From NCBI GenBank assembly GCA_949358305.1, contig OX442315.1:35862427-35926426 (forward strand): a stretch of 64,000 nt of DNA. Reading direction: 5' to 3'. The translations under genes and the position numbers were made by a program. This document shows positions 31,201 to 44,353 of this stretch, one piece after another. Source of the stretch: Strigamia acuminata (Eukaryota > Arthropoda > Chilopoda > Geophilomorpha > Linotaeniidae). The notes below the pieces were generated by a model, which saw only the letters and a program-made list of their open reading frames with translations, was not told the origin of the DNA and ran no database searches. Numbering within the stretch: the stretch's first letter is position 1; every line of letters starts with the position of its first letter.

Positions 31201-34200
31201 TTTACAAACCATCAAGTAAACAATTCTCAAGCTACGAACAAAACCGCGAGGATTCGCGACTCATCGCCAAAGTCGGATGCCGTTTAATGAATTTTCTGGT
31301 TTTGATTCGGGAAGTTGACGGCGCTAAAATCATGGATGAATTCTTAACCGATTTGGGAGATTGTGTTAAAGAAGTACGCGTTTAGTTTTGTAGTATTTTA
31401 TAGAAATTTATTTGAATTTGTTTGAATTATTTGCAGGTTATTGCAGAAAGAGCTCCTTTGGACGCGATATTTAGCCCGAGTCGAATGATGACGACTTTGA
31501 GTCAGTGTTATTTCTTGTTTGTGGGTCGATTGACGCGTTCTAAAAGAGGGAAAAAAGCGTTGGAACGAAGCGGTATTTTACAATGTATTTTAAAACTCAT
31601 ATCCACTACATCACACGAGTCCTACTTAAAGTTGGTTGTGTCAAGCTTGGATTACTGTCAAGAAGGAATGACGAGGATTATTTTCTCAAAAATACTCAAT
31701 GCGTCACCCGAAGTAAACAATGCCAACTCTTAATTCAAGTTTTGATATTTCTTTGTTTTTTTTTTTTTTTTTTTTTTTTAATTTTAATAAATTCCATCAA
31801 ATGATTATTTTTAGATTCAATAATTTTTCGATTCTATTTTAAAATAAAGAGAACCAATTTTGTTTAAAAATTGATTTTAAAATGAAGAAACTTGATTTTC
31901 TGATCGAAAAATTGATTCTCTAGTCGAAAAATTATTTTTCTGGTCGAAAAATTGATTTTCTGATCGAGAAATTGATTTTAAAATGAACAAACTTGATTTT
32001 CTGATCGAAAAATTGATTTTCTAGTCTAAAAATTAATTTTCTGATCAAAAAATTGATTTTCTGATCGAAAAATTGATTTTCTGATCGAAAAATTGATTTT
32101 CTGATCGAAAAATTGATTTTCTGGTCGAAAAATTGATTTTCTGATCGAAAAATTGATTTTCTGGTCGAAAAATTGATTTTCTGGTCGAAAAATTCATTTT
32201 CTAATCGAAAAATTCATTTTCTGGTCGAAAAATTCATTTTCTGGTCGAAAAATTCATTTTCTGGTCGAAAAATTCATTTTCTGGTCGAAAAATTCATTTT
32301 AAGATTGAGAAAATCGTTATTAAGATCGAAAAAATAAACTAAACATCAAAACATTACCGCTAACGAAAAACTGATATTTTAATTTTGTCATTTGTCATTT
32401 AAACACCAGTTTTTCAAATCATAAAAAGTTTTTCTACATAACATTAACGGTTTTAAATTTATTTAATTTAGAGTTCACGTCTTTACGCTACGAATATGAT
32501 ACGAATCCTAGTTCGACTTCATTTACCCGACTTCAGCAAATGGGGAATGGAATTGCTCGTCACGCAAGTGTACGACGAGTCTCGTTCCGTGTCGTTAGCT
32601 GCTTTGGACATTTTAGACGAAGCTTGCGACGAACAAGCCAATCTGGAAGCGCTCATCACATTGCGGCCATCGCTGCTACATTTGGGCGATCGGGGACAAT
32701 TGTTATTGGTCCGCTTCTTGTCCACGCCTTTGGGTTTTAAATATTTGAACAATGCAAATTATGTGAATCATGAAATGGATAAATGGAGAAAGGTAGAAAA
32801 TGTTTTTTGAATCCAAGCTGAGGATTCGGTTTAATTTGTTTTTATAATTTTTGGATTCAGACTTATTGTTTGAAATATGTTAAAATTATCGAAGATAAAT
32901 TAAACGATGCACTTACGCGACATCAGCGAGGGGATGATGGAAATTTCCAAAGACGGAGCAACCAAAGGTGCGAATACAATTTGGTGGGGAAGAAGTGATG
33001 GAATTTTGCTTTTCTTTTTTGTTGATTTTAGGCATACGACACGTGATGTTTATATCCCTCCACATTTATATGGACAACTGGCTCAACATAAAGATGGGTT
33101 TGATCTCTTATTGGAAAAAGTAAACACTTGATGGAAAAAAAATGATTTTTGATGGAAAAAAAATGATTTTTGATGGAAAAAAAATGATTTTTGATGGAAA
33201 AAAAATGATTTTTGATGGAAAAAAAATGATTTTTGATGGAAAAAAAATAATTTTTGATTTTAAAAAAATGATTTTTGATTTTAAAAAAATGATTTTTGAT
33301 TTTAAAAAAATGATTTTTGATAAAAAAAAAAATTTTTGATTTTAAAAAATGTTATTTGTTGAAAAGAAATGATTTTTGATAAAAAAAATGATTTTTTGAT
33401 TTTAAAAAAAATGATTTTTGATTTAAAAAAATGATTTTTGAGGAAAAGAAATGATTTTTGATAAAAAAAAAATGATTTTTGATAAAAAAAATGATTTTTG
33501 ATAAAAAAAAATGATTTTTTGATTTAAAAAAATGATTTTTTGATTTAAAAAAATGATTTTTTGATTTAAAAAAATGATTTTTTGATTTAAAAAAATGATT
33601 TTTTGATTTAAAAAATGATTTTTGATGAAAAGAAATAATTTTTGATAAAAAAAAAATTTTATTATCTATAAATTTTTACATTCTAGGATGTTATGTCGCC
33701 ATTAGTACAAATAGTCAAGCTTCAAGAAATGCAAAACGACGAGCAAATCCTGCTCTTTAAAGCCGCTTTGTGGGCATTAGGACACATAGGCTCGTGTACA
33801 AAAGGCGTCTTGTTACTAAACGATGAACAAGTCATTCAAGACATCGTCAAACTAGCCGAAGAAAGCTCAGTATTTTCGATCCGAGGGTAAAAAATTAATT
33901 CACAAAAACGTACAAAATCAATTAAAAAAAATGAAATATTTATTTCAGAACTTGTTTTAACGTTTTGGCGCTCATTTCTCTAACGCCAACGGGCGCCGAT
34001 TTATTAAGTCAGCTCGGGTGGGAATCGGTTCGTTACAATCGGCGCGAACAGTGGCCCATCCTGAAGGACGGCGACGAAAATTCTCACTTGGAAGAATATT
34101 TACTCGAGTTGGACTTGGAAGACGAGGCAATACGCAGTCGCAACAGCAGCAATGCGTCGACGGAGGAACTGGAAGCTCGATCGCCTTCCATTTTGTTACC

Positions 34201-37200
34201 TGACAACGTAAAAAACGGTTTCGATCTGATGACCAGATTACGCCCGAGCGCGAGTTTTGACAGCGAACTGCTGTATCCGGTTTCGACGAACGAGAAGTAT
34301 CAAACGTTACCTCATTCGAGGACGAGGTTTAGTTTGGTGGATAATAGTTTTCATCAACGGACTGTGAGTGAACCGAAGCAGGCGTTTGATTTGGGCGCTC
34401 AATTGGCTGCGGAAAGCAGCAACTCGATTCACACGAGCCCAAAAATTGGTGCAGATAAACCGCGGTTGAATATTTCGGCTAATCCGGAACGAAATCGTAG
34501 TCGTTCGTTTAACGAAACTGTGTCGCCGTTTAATGGATCCATGAGTAGCAGGTTGTTTGATTTTTTCTATTAATTTTGAAATTGTTTTCGTAGAAAATGA
34601 AATAGTTTGATATTTTTAAAAAATGATGTAAAATAATTGATTTTTTACATGAAAAATATCAATGATTTTATATTGAGTTTTCTGTATAAAATTTGATTTT
34701 TCGGTATAAAACTTGATTTTTCGGTATAAAATTTGATTTTTCGGTATAAAATTTGATTTTTCGGTATATAATTTGATTTTTCGGTATAAAATTTAATTTT
34801 TCGGTATACAATTTTATTTTTCGGTTTAAAATTTTATTTTTCGGGTTAAAATTTTATTTTTCGGTTTAAAATTTTATTTTTTGGCATAAATTTTGATTTT
34901 TCGGTATAAAATTTCATTTTTTGGAAGAAAAATTTGATTTTCGGTATAAAATTTGATTTTTCGGTATACAATTTGATTTTTTGGAAAAAAAAATTGTTTT
35001 TTGGTATAAAATTTGATTTTTCGGTATAAAATTTGACTTTTTGGTATAAAATTTGATTTTTCGGTATAAAATTTGATTTTTTATTAGTATAAAATTTAAT
35101 TATTTGGTATAAAATTTGATTTTTGATGTACAAATTTATACAGTTTTTCATTATTTGACTCTTTCAGGTCAGGAGATAAACTGAGAAGCGTAAGCAACAT
35201 CGAAATAGTGCAATGCGAATACCGAGAGAACGGAGTAACGAAAGACGAACACAGCAACGAAAGTTCGCACACGAGCAAAAGCCGTTCGGACAGCTACACC
35301 GACTCAACCAGCGGCATCGGATCGTCCGACTCGAGCACGGGTCGACTCGGTATCGTGACGGAACACGCACAAACCCTCAGTCCAATCGCCAGTTCCACTT
35401 CGCTCAACACGACCAGCAACCGGATGGTCCACCATTCGGACAGCATTCGAAAATTGGTGAATTTGCGATACACGCCGACCGTTTTCCGCCAATCGAGTCA
35501 GGGATACTCGTCGCACGACCACGTGGCACCCGAATCGGGCTTCACGTACACCATGAGTCGCGATGCGGCCGGATACGCGGCTCTGCGTTCCATGCAGAGA
35601 CGGAGAATTATATCCGTCGATGCGGATCCGTGGAATATCGGGCGCGATCGGAATAGTTTAAGTACGACTAAGACGAGGAGTTTGGAGAGCGGCCAGGATT
35701 CGGCCATGTACCGATTGTAAATATTCATTTTGTTTTTTTTTTAATTCGATTTTGTATATTTTGGTTTTCTTTTTAGGTACACCGACTTTCTTCACTCGAC
35801 TCCGCACACGAACCAACGATCATTAATTAGAAATATTTATCACAGTGCTTCGTCGGCGTTCAAGTTGCAAGAAACTTATGGGAACGAGGGAAAATACATG
35901 GGCTTGTGTTTACCTGTTGATATTAATATGATTTTTACGGTAAATTGAGTATTTTTTTCGAGTTTGGTGTTTAATTAATTTAGTTATAGCCAGAATATCC
36001 ATTTTTATTTGTAATTTTTGGTAATTTTAGGGTAATTTTTTTTTTTAATGTTTTTTTTTTTGCTAATTTCTGAATTATACTTTTTTTCAGGTTGATGATC
36101 ACGAGTTGAAATCGAATAATTTATTCAGAATCGAAGAACAGAGTATTTAAAATTTTTAAAAAAAAATAATTACGGAGTATTATTTTTAACATGGAAATAT
36201 TAATGCGATTTCTTGCAGGTGAATGGAAAGCAAACAGTCCCAAAGATACATTCGGCCATCTTGAAAACGGATTGGAGTATCATTCGGCCGACAACTGTCT
36301 GAAATGCACTAAAGTTCGCAACGAAACGAGTCCAATTTCTCGGAATGAAAATCTAGAACACGACGATTTAGGCCTAGATTTGGCAAATGGATGCGACGAC
36401 GTTTCGGCCGAAACCAGACCCGGCAGCTTTTCGAGTGCAGGAAGTATCGACGGGGCGGGAGACGGTAATCGGAATATTCGTACTTTTACCGACGAAAAAT
36501 TAACAGAAATTGGTTATTTTTAATTTGTCTTAGGTATTTCTAATCAAATTGTAAGTGGTGAAGATCAGGTTTTAATCAGGAAGGAGGTTTTGCGACTCGT
36601 CATCAATTTAAGCAGTTCGGCTGCTGTTAAATCGTCCGAACAGGGTTTGCTCAAGTAATTTGTGGCGTTAGTTTATGGAGAATTTTATTTTTATTTTTAT
36701 TTTTATTTTTATTTTTTTTTTAGTTTGAAGCAAAAAATGCCAGTTGCATTTCAGGATTTGTGTTTGTATTCTGAAATCTTACTCTTGATGAGCCGATACA
36801 AATTTCGCATTACTGCGAGGCGATTTTTACACGAATTATTTCTAGATGTAATATTTAACGAAGTAAGTACTATTCGATTAGTTACTTAAACCTGTGTCTG
36901 TAAAACTGGATAAATTAGAGTGTTTTATGTGTAAAACTAGTGAAAACAGCTTGTTTCATGTGTAAAACTAGTGAAAATAGCTTGTTTTATGTGTAAAACA
37001 AGTGTAAGCAGCTTGTTTCATGTGTACAACAAGTGAAAATAGCTTGTTTTATGTGTAAAACTAGTGAAAACAGCTTGTTTCATGTGTAAAACTAGTGAAA
37101 ATAGCTTGTTTTATGTGTAAAACAAGTGTAAGCAGCTTGTTTCATGTGTACAACAAGTGAAAATAGCTTGTTTTATGTGTAAAACTAGTGAAAACAGCTT

Positions 37201-37503
37201 GTTTCATGTGTAAAACTAGTGAAAACAGCTTGTTTTATGTGTACAACAAGTGAAAACAGCTTGCTTTATTTAAAATGAGTGGAAAACGAGTGTATATCGT
37301 TAATTTTACAACTGTTTTACATATAAAACATGTGAAAATCACTTATTTTCAGTGTTTTCCAGAGTAATTCATCTAAATGACTGCAAATCTAGCTTGGTTT
37401 TAATGAATTTGTATATTTTTATATTTACTAGTTGTATGATGAACCATCGCGTATTTTAAAAACCCAGAGTTCAACAGCTGAAGCACAAGATTCAAATCCC
37501 TAG
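28089..37503 (+). CDS. RICTOR: RICTOR, mTORC2 scaffold subunit
   Basis: RICTOR is the defining scaffold of TOR complex 2, which phosphorylates AKT, SGK and PKC. I trace 25 coding exons in phase: 28089-28140, 28216-28263, 28361-28520, 28585-28716, 28795-28985, 29221-29523, 29596-29678, 29753-29840, 29930-30168, 30225-30325, 30391-30553, 31029-31373, 31437-31712, 32472-32792, 32861-32967, 33032-33119, 33687-33886, 33949-34551, 35168-35716, 35777-35939, 36091-36142, 36219-36464, 36534-36654, 36724-36862 and 37432-37503. Total 1613 aa (human about 1708). Family blocks: MAASSRVRSLRSG start, NEAREVRAAGLRAIRYLLQD, LLNHPKTRRYIK, LLHFYKPSS-like LHFYKPSSKQF, LDILDEACDEQANL, ALWALGHIGS, GLCLPVDINMIF and RKEVLRLVINLSS. 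TVSEP in exon 18 aligns with the phosphosite TLTEP of vertebrates. A convergent ATP synthase gene follows. Confidence 0.97.
29030..29165. repeat. RICTOR intron 5 simple repeat
   Basis: Short tandem units around caaaatttgtcaaaatgtta fill much of the intron between exons 5 and 6. Open frames across it are artefacts. Confidence 0.75.
31856..32310. repeat. 20-bp tandem repeat in RICTOR intron 13
   Basis: About twenty units of ttttctgatcgaaaaattga and variants (ctggtcg, attcat) lie between exon 13 and exon 14. A T-run precedes the array. Variants are clustered: the ctgatcg/attga type comes first and the ctggtcg/attcat type last, as expected from local unit amplification. Confidence 0.92.
33130..33655. 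repeat. 21-bp tandem repeat in RICTOR intron 16
   Basis: Units of gatggaaaaaaaatgatttt, then tgattttaaaaaaatgattt and taaaaaaaatgatttttga variants, fill nearly the whole intron up to the acceptor at 33686. The frame MIFDGKK repeated on plus is a by-product of the 21-bp period. Confidence 0.92.
34680..35125. repeat. 20-bp tandem repeat in RICTOR intron 18
   Basis: Units of tataaaatttgatttttcgg with variants occupy the intron between exons 18 and 19. It is unrelated in sequence to the arrays in introns 13 and 16 but has almost the same period. Confidence 0.92.
36900..37265. repeat. 31-bp tandem repeat in RICTOR intron 24
   Basis: Units of about 31 bp built on tgtgtaaaactagtgaaaac plus agcttgtttca. 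A higher-order pattern of two or three unit types repeats (37020-37150 repeats the order seen at 36950-37020). The last coding exon lies about 170 bp downstream at 37432. Confidence 0.9.
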
Positions 37504-38037
37504 TCGGAAAAAAGAAAAATACAAATGGAAACTATGGTTGTTAAACAAGGCACAGTTGGCAAAACAAAAGAAAAATATTTTCAGTGAATAATTGTGATTA
37601 CTTGAAAGAATGAACTTTTTTGTTTCTTCCTTTATTTTTTCCTTTTTAATTTTTAAAGAATGTCATTTCGAATGAATCGTTAACCATTAAAATATTGTAC
37701 TCCCCCCTCAAAATACTTTCTTAAAAAGTACATATCAATTAATCATGTACATAATTACGATACCGGTAAGAAAAAATGGAAACAAACTTTTTTTTTCATA
37801 TTTTGTGTTTTAATTAAGAAAAATAAAAATTATTTTCCTCATGTTTAAAAATAAAAAATAAAAAAAAGCAATATTTTGATTTATTTTCATGTAAATGGAA
37901 CCAAATTTACGGGGACAAAAAATAAAAACAAATTAAAAACAAAATCTTTTAGTAATAGGATTTATTCACATGAATTACTATTTCCACTAACTCAACGGCT
38001 ATAATCGAAACTATACATCAAACTAGGCGAAATCGAC

Positions 38038-38665
38038 TTATTCGGCAGCTTTAACCAAAGCTTCGTGCACCTCGATGTTAATTTGTGCCTCCGCTTTCGC
38101 TTCGTCGGTCGCTGCTTGCGTTAACTGTTGTTGCGCACTCGTTAAGCCTTCTCTGCACGCTTGCAAATCCAAATGTTCGACGGGAACGGCTTCCTCGGCC
38201 AGGATTTGGACGGACGAATCATCATTAACCGAGATCGAACCGCTGCTTACTGTTTTGTATACAAAAATAAATAAATATTTCCCGCCGTGGCGTTCAATTT
38301 TGTCATTTCAACCGAAAAATTTCTTCGCATTTCCGTCTTTTTCGAAGACGGTTAAAACTCCCGGCTTGATTACGGCGAGGGTCGGGACGTGGTTAGGTAG
38401 GATACCGAAGTTGCCACTGAAAGACGGGACGTCCACTTGACGTACATCGGCGTCGTGGTAGAATAACTGGAAATGAGAAAAATTAAATTCACTTTTTTCA
38501 TTTTTTCATTTTTGTATTTTTAGAGACCGCGGAAGGCGCTGCGAAGGTAAATGACATGGCCTGTCCGTTCGAGTAATGTCTGCATTGGTTCGCTGCAACG
38601 CCTGTGAAGTTCAGGCAGGATTTTAGTGCTCGTGGAGCTGATATTAACGTCCGAATCAGCATCAT
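38038..38665 (-). CDS. ATP5F1D: mitochondrial ATP synthase subunit delta
   Basis: This is the delta subunit of the F1 central stalk (the bacterial epsilon homologue), which links c-ring rotation to catalysis. Three exons on minus are in phase: 38665-38528, 38466-38313 and 38249-38038, giving 167 aa (human 168). The N-terminus MMLIRTLISAPRALKSC is a typical basic mitochondrial presequence. Family blocks follow: MSFTFAAPS, VRQVDVPSFSGNFGILPNHV, FFVSSGSISVNDDSSVQIL and the helical C-terminus ending ALVKAAE. The gene is convergent with RICTOR; about 530 bp separate the two stop codons. A minus-strand AATAAA lies near 37960. Complete and apparently intact. Confidence 0.96.
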
Positions 38666-39668
38666 TTTGATTAAGTCGGGAAAGCAAAAAAGCTTAATTC
38701 AAAATGGTGGCTCACACAGCAGCATCAGTTAGTCGACACGAGAGCGCGCTCGAATCAAATATTAATAGAATATACAAAAAAGTTTAAAACGTGTTTTTTT
38801 TTTATTTTATAAATTATATTTTAAAATTAAAATTATTTAAAATTTCTCCTAATTTTTGAGTTTCTATTTCTTCATATTGTTAAAAGATGGCGCTAATTTG
38901 CGAACCGCTCGATCAGAGGTCACAGGGTAACACAAGGTCAATACAGTTACTTTTGGAACGGTTTGTAAAATTGCAGTTTCGAAACAATAAATACGTTTTT
39001 GATTGAATCATTTGTTTCCTTCTTTCAGTTTTCACTTTGGTTGTTTATTATAATGAGTGAAATGGACCTTGGCTGAAGTCCATGATGCGTGCAACAACGA
39101 AATGGAAATGATTTTCCCAGAAAGCAACACAACACTGAGGAATCGACCGAATTACAAGTCCAAGAGTGTAAATCGATTAGTTTATGCCAAGGTCTAGTGC
39201 TGGAAACATCTCAAAGCATTTTACAGCAGGTAAGAAACGTATTTGTACAGTTATTTTAATCTTATTCAAAAAACAAAAAAAGTTTGCAATGAATATTAAA
39301 TTCTGAAAATTTGATGTAAACAAGACAACTAATAACATTGAAAACGTAATTCAGAAATAAACCTTGTAAAAGGCATTTTGATGAAATTGGGAAAATATTT
39401 AAACAATTTTTCCTCCAATTGATTCAAAATAAGAAAGGAGAAGGAAAATAAGGATATGTTTAAGTTACTGACTTTTTTTTCTTTTTTGATAAGTTTTATC
39501 TAGATTTTTTTAATTAATTGATCGTTAGATGACGGTTACAAGTCCTGCACTTAAAAATCAATGTCTGCTTCCTTGAGAATTTTATTTTAAATCGACATTA
39601 TGAAAACCATTACATTTGCTACTCACAGCGTATTTACGAGCGTGTTTTTGATACACCCACCACTTAAA

Positions 39669-39863
39669 ACAGGAATTCCCAACCCACGGGTCGCGATCGT
39701 GACCCAAGTGGGATGCCGAGAGATTTTTGTGGGTCGCCGAGTAAACGGGAAATTTTTTAAATTTTGTACCACAAAACATTTTTCTTCCCACTCCTTTTCT
39801 TACCTTCCAGGAAAACATTTTTTTTTTTAATTTCGGGGTCGCGAGAAAAAAGGTTGGGAACGA
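39669..39863. mobile_element. short hAT-like MITE
   Basis: The left end reads ggaattcccaacccacgggt followed by cgcg. The right end reads ggggtcgcgagaaaaaaggt followed by tgggaac. They are imperfect reverse complements about 195 bp apart. The words 'tcccaacc' and 'gggtcgcga' are typical of widespread hAT-type MITEs. No ORF of its own. Confidence 0.65.
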
Positions 39864-40321
39864 TTTCAAAATTTCCTCGAAAAAAGGAAAGTGTCTATTA
39901 ACAGGGAAAAATGGCGTAGGCTTATTGATGGCTAAAATATCCTGGTTTATATTTTCTGCTTAGAAGGAAGCTTTCTCGGACACAAAAGGTCTAATTATTG
40001 CCACATTTATGAAAGGTTTTAGTTCTTATTTAATGTAACCACGCTAAGGTCTGCTTTATCCGGCTTTAAGCACCTAAAGAACCTTATTATAAACATGTGT
40101 GCATTCTGTGCAACCTCAACCGGCATTTGGAAAGTGGTTTAATAGCTACTATATTCAATGTAATCTCACACTAAAACACTTGATCTGGAAATTCTGAGTA
40201 AATAAGCTTAGGTTTGATCTCCAGCCACAGAGAACCCAGCTGAGTAGAATGGTAGATGTTCATTTCCGGTGTCAAAAGAAAGAAAAAGACAGATTCTTCT
40301 TTCCTTTCGCAAATTGAACGC

Positions 40322-40672
40322 ACCTACAGTTCGTGCCCGGTATCTTGATGCTAAATTCGTACTGCTCATCCCATTCTGCGCAGACGATTTTCTAATTCCA
40401 GTTGTTATTTAGCAGTATATTAAACCTAATATTAGGCCTAATAATGCTAAAATGAAGTAAATAAACTACAACATTTTGGTACTACGCTGAAAATTACTTT
40501 TATTAATGAGTTTATTATTGTTTATTTACTTTATTTTAGCATTATTCGGCCTAACATTAGGCTTAATACTGCTAAATAACAACCGGAATTAGAAAATCGT
40601 CTGCGGAGAATGGGATGCGCATTATGATTTTAGCATCAAGATACCTGGTGCAAACTGTAGTATCTATAGCAA
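40322..40672. mobile_element. foldback element with about 150-bp arms
   Basis: 40322-40470 and 40525-40672 are near reverse complements. Shared words are ggtatcttgatgctaaa, gcagacgattttctaattcc, gttgttatttagcagtat and taatgctaaaat. The loop is about 55 bp. No coding capacity. A long hairpin or non-autonomous DNA transposon. Confidence 0.85.
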
Positions 40673-40694
40673 GTAAGATAGACCCTGATAGTAA

Positions 40695-40785
40695 ACAAAC
40701 TGGAATTTCCAGCAGGTCACCCATCCAAGCACTGACCAGGCACAATGTTGCTTAACTTCTGTGTTCTAATCGAAACAGGAAGTGT
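40695..40785 (-). pseudogene. 5S rRNA-like sequence (SINE3 type)
   Basis: On minus it reads gaagttaagcaacattgtgc, then ctggtcagtgcttggatggg and tgacctgctggaaattcc. This follows the 3' half of 5S rRNA (GAAGCUAAGC...GUUAGUACUUGGAUGGGUGACCGCCUGGGAA). The front half is poorly kept. It is likely a 5S pseudogene or the head of a 5S-derived SINE. Confidence 0.75.
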
Positions 40786-41711
40786 TTATTCTTCAGTTGT
40801 TAACAACAAGTAAACCATTTAGACTTAATGATAAGAAATTAGTGTTTCTTCAATAGATGAAGATGCATTTAAAGCAGAAGGTTGATGTTTATTGAGACAT
40901 AATTGGTAAGGCACCTGTCCCGTAAACACGTGACTCGTGTGGGGTTCGAGACTGAAAATGATGTACTTTGTGTGAGAAGAAATAATCGCGTGGAAAGTTT
41001 GTTTATTATTTTTAAAAACGTAAATGCTTATTAATGTCCACGCATATAGCAACAAGAGATCTATGAATGTTCACATTAGTTGTTAAATCAATATAATTTT
41101 TTTTTTTAACTTTGGTCATGGATTTTCAAGGAATACTGACCAATTGTTTTCATAGTTACACACAACCAATTGTCCATGTTACTCCTCCTTTAATTCAGTT
41201 CTTCTATTTTTATGTGGCCTAAATTGGCTCTGAGCCTGGTCCTACACTGGCTTTGATCCAATCTTTTGAAGTTCTTTTTACTTAGATAAATACTGTTTCA
41301 AGCATGATAATTTCACGTGGCAGTTGCATCTATCCGTTACTGCATTTCCACACAAACATCAAATTTAATTGGGAGGTAAGCGTGTGAATTGTAGTGGTTA
41401 TGCATTCAAACATCAACATTTAACGTTATAATTGCTGACATTTAGCATTTCTATTTTATTGTTGTCTAACTATTAATAGTCGCGCAACTTTAATGTATTC
41501 ATTCGAGCTGCCAACAAAAGAGGATTGTTAGTTGAAGCGAGATAGGTCGATTTTTGTGTTTACATTTTGCAGATTTTGCAGTTTAGGAGATAAGTGACCT
41601 TGAATATTCAAGGTTATTTTTCATGACCAATTTCTCATACCAATCCATCATCAAATCATAAATATTTGCAATGATTTTGAAACTATTTTGAGTACCCCCG
41701 ACAGTCTATTT

Positions 41712-41955
41712 CCGTATTTTATCGATTAAGAGCCGCGGCTCTTGGTCATAACTGCCATTTTTGTCAGCAATTACAATTTCGGTTTTTCGTTTCTTACATT
41801 TGTTTAATGTAACAAATGAAGTCTGAACGTCACGAATGAAGCTATACGTTCATCGTTTGTGAGGAATGAACAATACCGTACTTTTGCAAAATAGGGTATT
41901 CTCGGTGTTTCAGCCTCAGCTACTATTCGAGGGCGGCTCTTAATCGGTAAAATAC
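41712..41955. mobile_element. MITE family M, copy 1
   Basis: The left end is ccgtattttatcgattaaga and the right end is ctcttaatcggtaaaatac, inverted to each other. Inner words are shared with copies at 44354-44607 and 60156-60390, e.g. gccatttttgtcagcaatta. Right-terminal bases differ slightly in this copy. Confidence 0.85.
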
Positions 41956-42116
41956 TCGGATGGGTCATCTGCTGGGAATTCCAGATGTTTCTCATCCTTG
42001 TCTGATTATGATATTACTTTTTCTACGGTAAGAGCATCTGCCAACTGCCTCCAATTGGGTTTTTTGTGATTTTCTCAGTTCCAGAAAGTCGTCTCACAGC
42101 TTGTGTGGCCTTAATA

Positions 42117-42627
42117 CAGTGGTGGAAAAAGTTTGAGACCACTACAGGTTTCTTAGTTGCAAGTCAAATTTTGACTTGAAAATTTCTTTACAGGTTTATA
42201 TCATGACAATAAAGCATTGTTTAAAATTATAAGATAATAACTCAAATCAAATTTAAGAAATAAAAAAAATTGTTTAAAAAATGTCATTTATGCTGGAAAA
42301 ATGTTTGCGACCATGTGCTCTAAATCATTAAAAATATAACCAATTTTCATTTCTAATGTTTGTTTTGCTTCCTATTCGTTCTAATAACTATAATGAACGT
42401 ATTTGCCATTGAATTAACTAAATATTTTAGATTATTTGATGTTGTCCTTAGCGTGGGTAGGCGCATTATTTGGTGAAATTCAAACATTGGAACATTAATT
42501 TCATCTCTAAATGGAAGAAAAGTAGTATATTGCTTCAGAATTTGGTGTAACAACTGCAAGAGTTCGCATCAAAATTTGACTTGCAACTAAAAAACCTGTA
42601 GTGGTCTCAAACTTTTTTCCACCACTG
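42117..42627. mobile_element. Tc1/mariner-type MITE
   Basis: Terminal inverted repeats of about 50 bp begin cagtggtggaaaaagtttga and end with the reverse complement ...ccaccactg, flanked by TA on both sides (42115-42116 and 42628-42629). It is 511 bp long. The interior has only short frames, so it is a deleted derivative moved in trans. Confidence 0.92.
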
Positions 42628-43694
42628 TACCTTTCAGTATCATTTATTATGTCTTCGATTTTACTCCCCTGTAAAGACGGCAATACACCTAGGACCAAAT
42701 TTAGCTGTCAAATTGAATTGATTATCCTCTTTTTTGCGATCTGTGGGACAACTTTCATAGTGACCCAACCTTGCATCTACAGTCTACACCAATTTGCAAG
42801 AGCTGGAAAAACCATTCTTGATCAGACAAGAGTGAGAATAATTTGTGCGATGTTCCGCTTCTCTTCTCGGTGGGTTCTTGTTGGTTGATGAGAACCAACT
42901 GAGAAATAATATTAAGTCTCCTTTAATCACAATAGATTAAAAAGGTAAACTTTTTGATAAAACAAAGAAACAATACAATGACACATACCGTACTATACTG
43001 ACACACAACATAATATACTGTAACTAAAAATAAACACTCTTCAAGTGACATAATTTAACACCAAGGTACTATGACAAAATTATGATATAAAAATGTTATA
43101 ATAATAAAATCCAAATCTCACACTTGGATTCCCAGTGTTACATAAATATCCTACTTACAATTGCAACAATCCGTATTCCTTTTCTTGTAAACAATAAGGG
43201 GTTTCAATAAATGAGCGATTATTGTGATTAGTTGATGATTGCAATAATCGTAATCACTCAATTATTGAGGGCCCAACAAAAATCTGATTATGTGATTATT
43301 GCTCCGATGGGCGGAATTGTTTAAATTGTAACCTAAATACGTTGCAATTGTTTAAAAAAAGTTCCTACAAATAATAATGGCAACTACCTAACTTGTTTCA
43401 TGTGTTCAGCTTAACCTAAACTGAGCAGACTTTGTTATATTATGTTATGACCTTGTGTATTAGTTGAAGCAGGTCTGGCGCTTCCATGTTGGTTTCAGTC
43501 GAGAGAGCACTTATAATCGGCCCAAGTCAGCAGAAAATCATGGTTTGGGGTGATTACTTGATTAGTTGCTTAGTTGCTTATATGATGAAATGATTATTCT
43601 CGGGATTAGTTGAATCCAGTCACATGACGCATCAAGTAATCGTCTAATCAAAGTAATCAAAGTGATCAACTAATCCTTCATTTAATATCTCTGT

Positions 43695-43802
43695 TGTCAG
43701 GTCACCCATCTAACTTGTAAGTACTGACCAGCCAAACTAAGCTGCTAAACTTGTGTGTTATAATGGGAACATGTGATGAGCACGGTGAGCCGTTCCTATC
43801 CA
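43695..43802 (-). pseudogene. 5S rRNA-like sequence, second copy
   Basis: On minus it reads aacggctcaccgtgctcatc, then agtttagcagcttagtttgg and tggtcagtacttacaagtta followed by gatgggtgacc. It covers both the internal-promoter half and the 3' half of 5S rRNA with many changes. It differs enough from the 40695 copy to be an independent insertion. Confidence 0.75.
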
Positions 43803-44353
43803 ATATCCTATTTAAACAGCATGGTTGAATGTAACACCAGCACATTTTTATCTTCATCCTTTAACAAATTTGTTAGATTTTGGTGTATAATTATGCATTT
43901 TGTGGCGATTGAACATCTTTGAAGACTGTTTAGCCGGAGATTACTGAGTTTGATTAAATAAAGGTGACAGAATGATGTTTTTTTTTCCCTACGAAACAGC
44001 TGCCATTTAAAATCTGTTTGATGTGTGATTACTGGGAATAATTGCAACAATAAAGACTCCTTTATTGTTAAAATAATTTATGTTTATCAGGGGGGCAAGA
44101 CCATTGATTTTTCTATTTCCTGTCTGCTGCCAGGAGAAAATAACGGAGCTGCATTCTACGTTGTCAACCTAACACAATCTGTCAATAGGGATTTTGAAGC
44201 AAAGTATATTCTCTATCAACAGACACTCCTTGTTTGTTTTAAGTATTAATGGCATTAATCGAAGTTTGATTTATAGTTCCGCTTAAGAATAATTGCACCA
44301 TGCTCATGGCCTTAATTGGCCTTTAGGTGAAAACTGTAGATATAATGAAATAT

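Noticed and set aside
33142..33339. Plus-strand ORF of repeated MIFDGKK
   Set aside because: Artefact of a 21-bp tandem repeat inside RICTOR intron 16.
34846..35151. Minus-strand ORF of repeated KSNFIPK
   Set aside because: Artefact of the 20-bp array in RICTOR intron 18.
26500..37265. Tandem arrays as CRISPR repeats
   Set aside because: Units are contiguous without unique spacers, lie in introns or spacers of an animal genome, and no cas gene is present.
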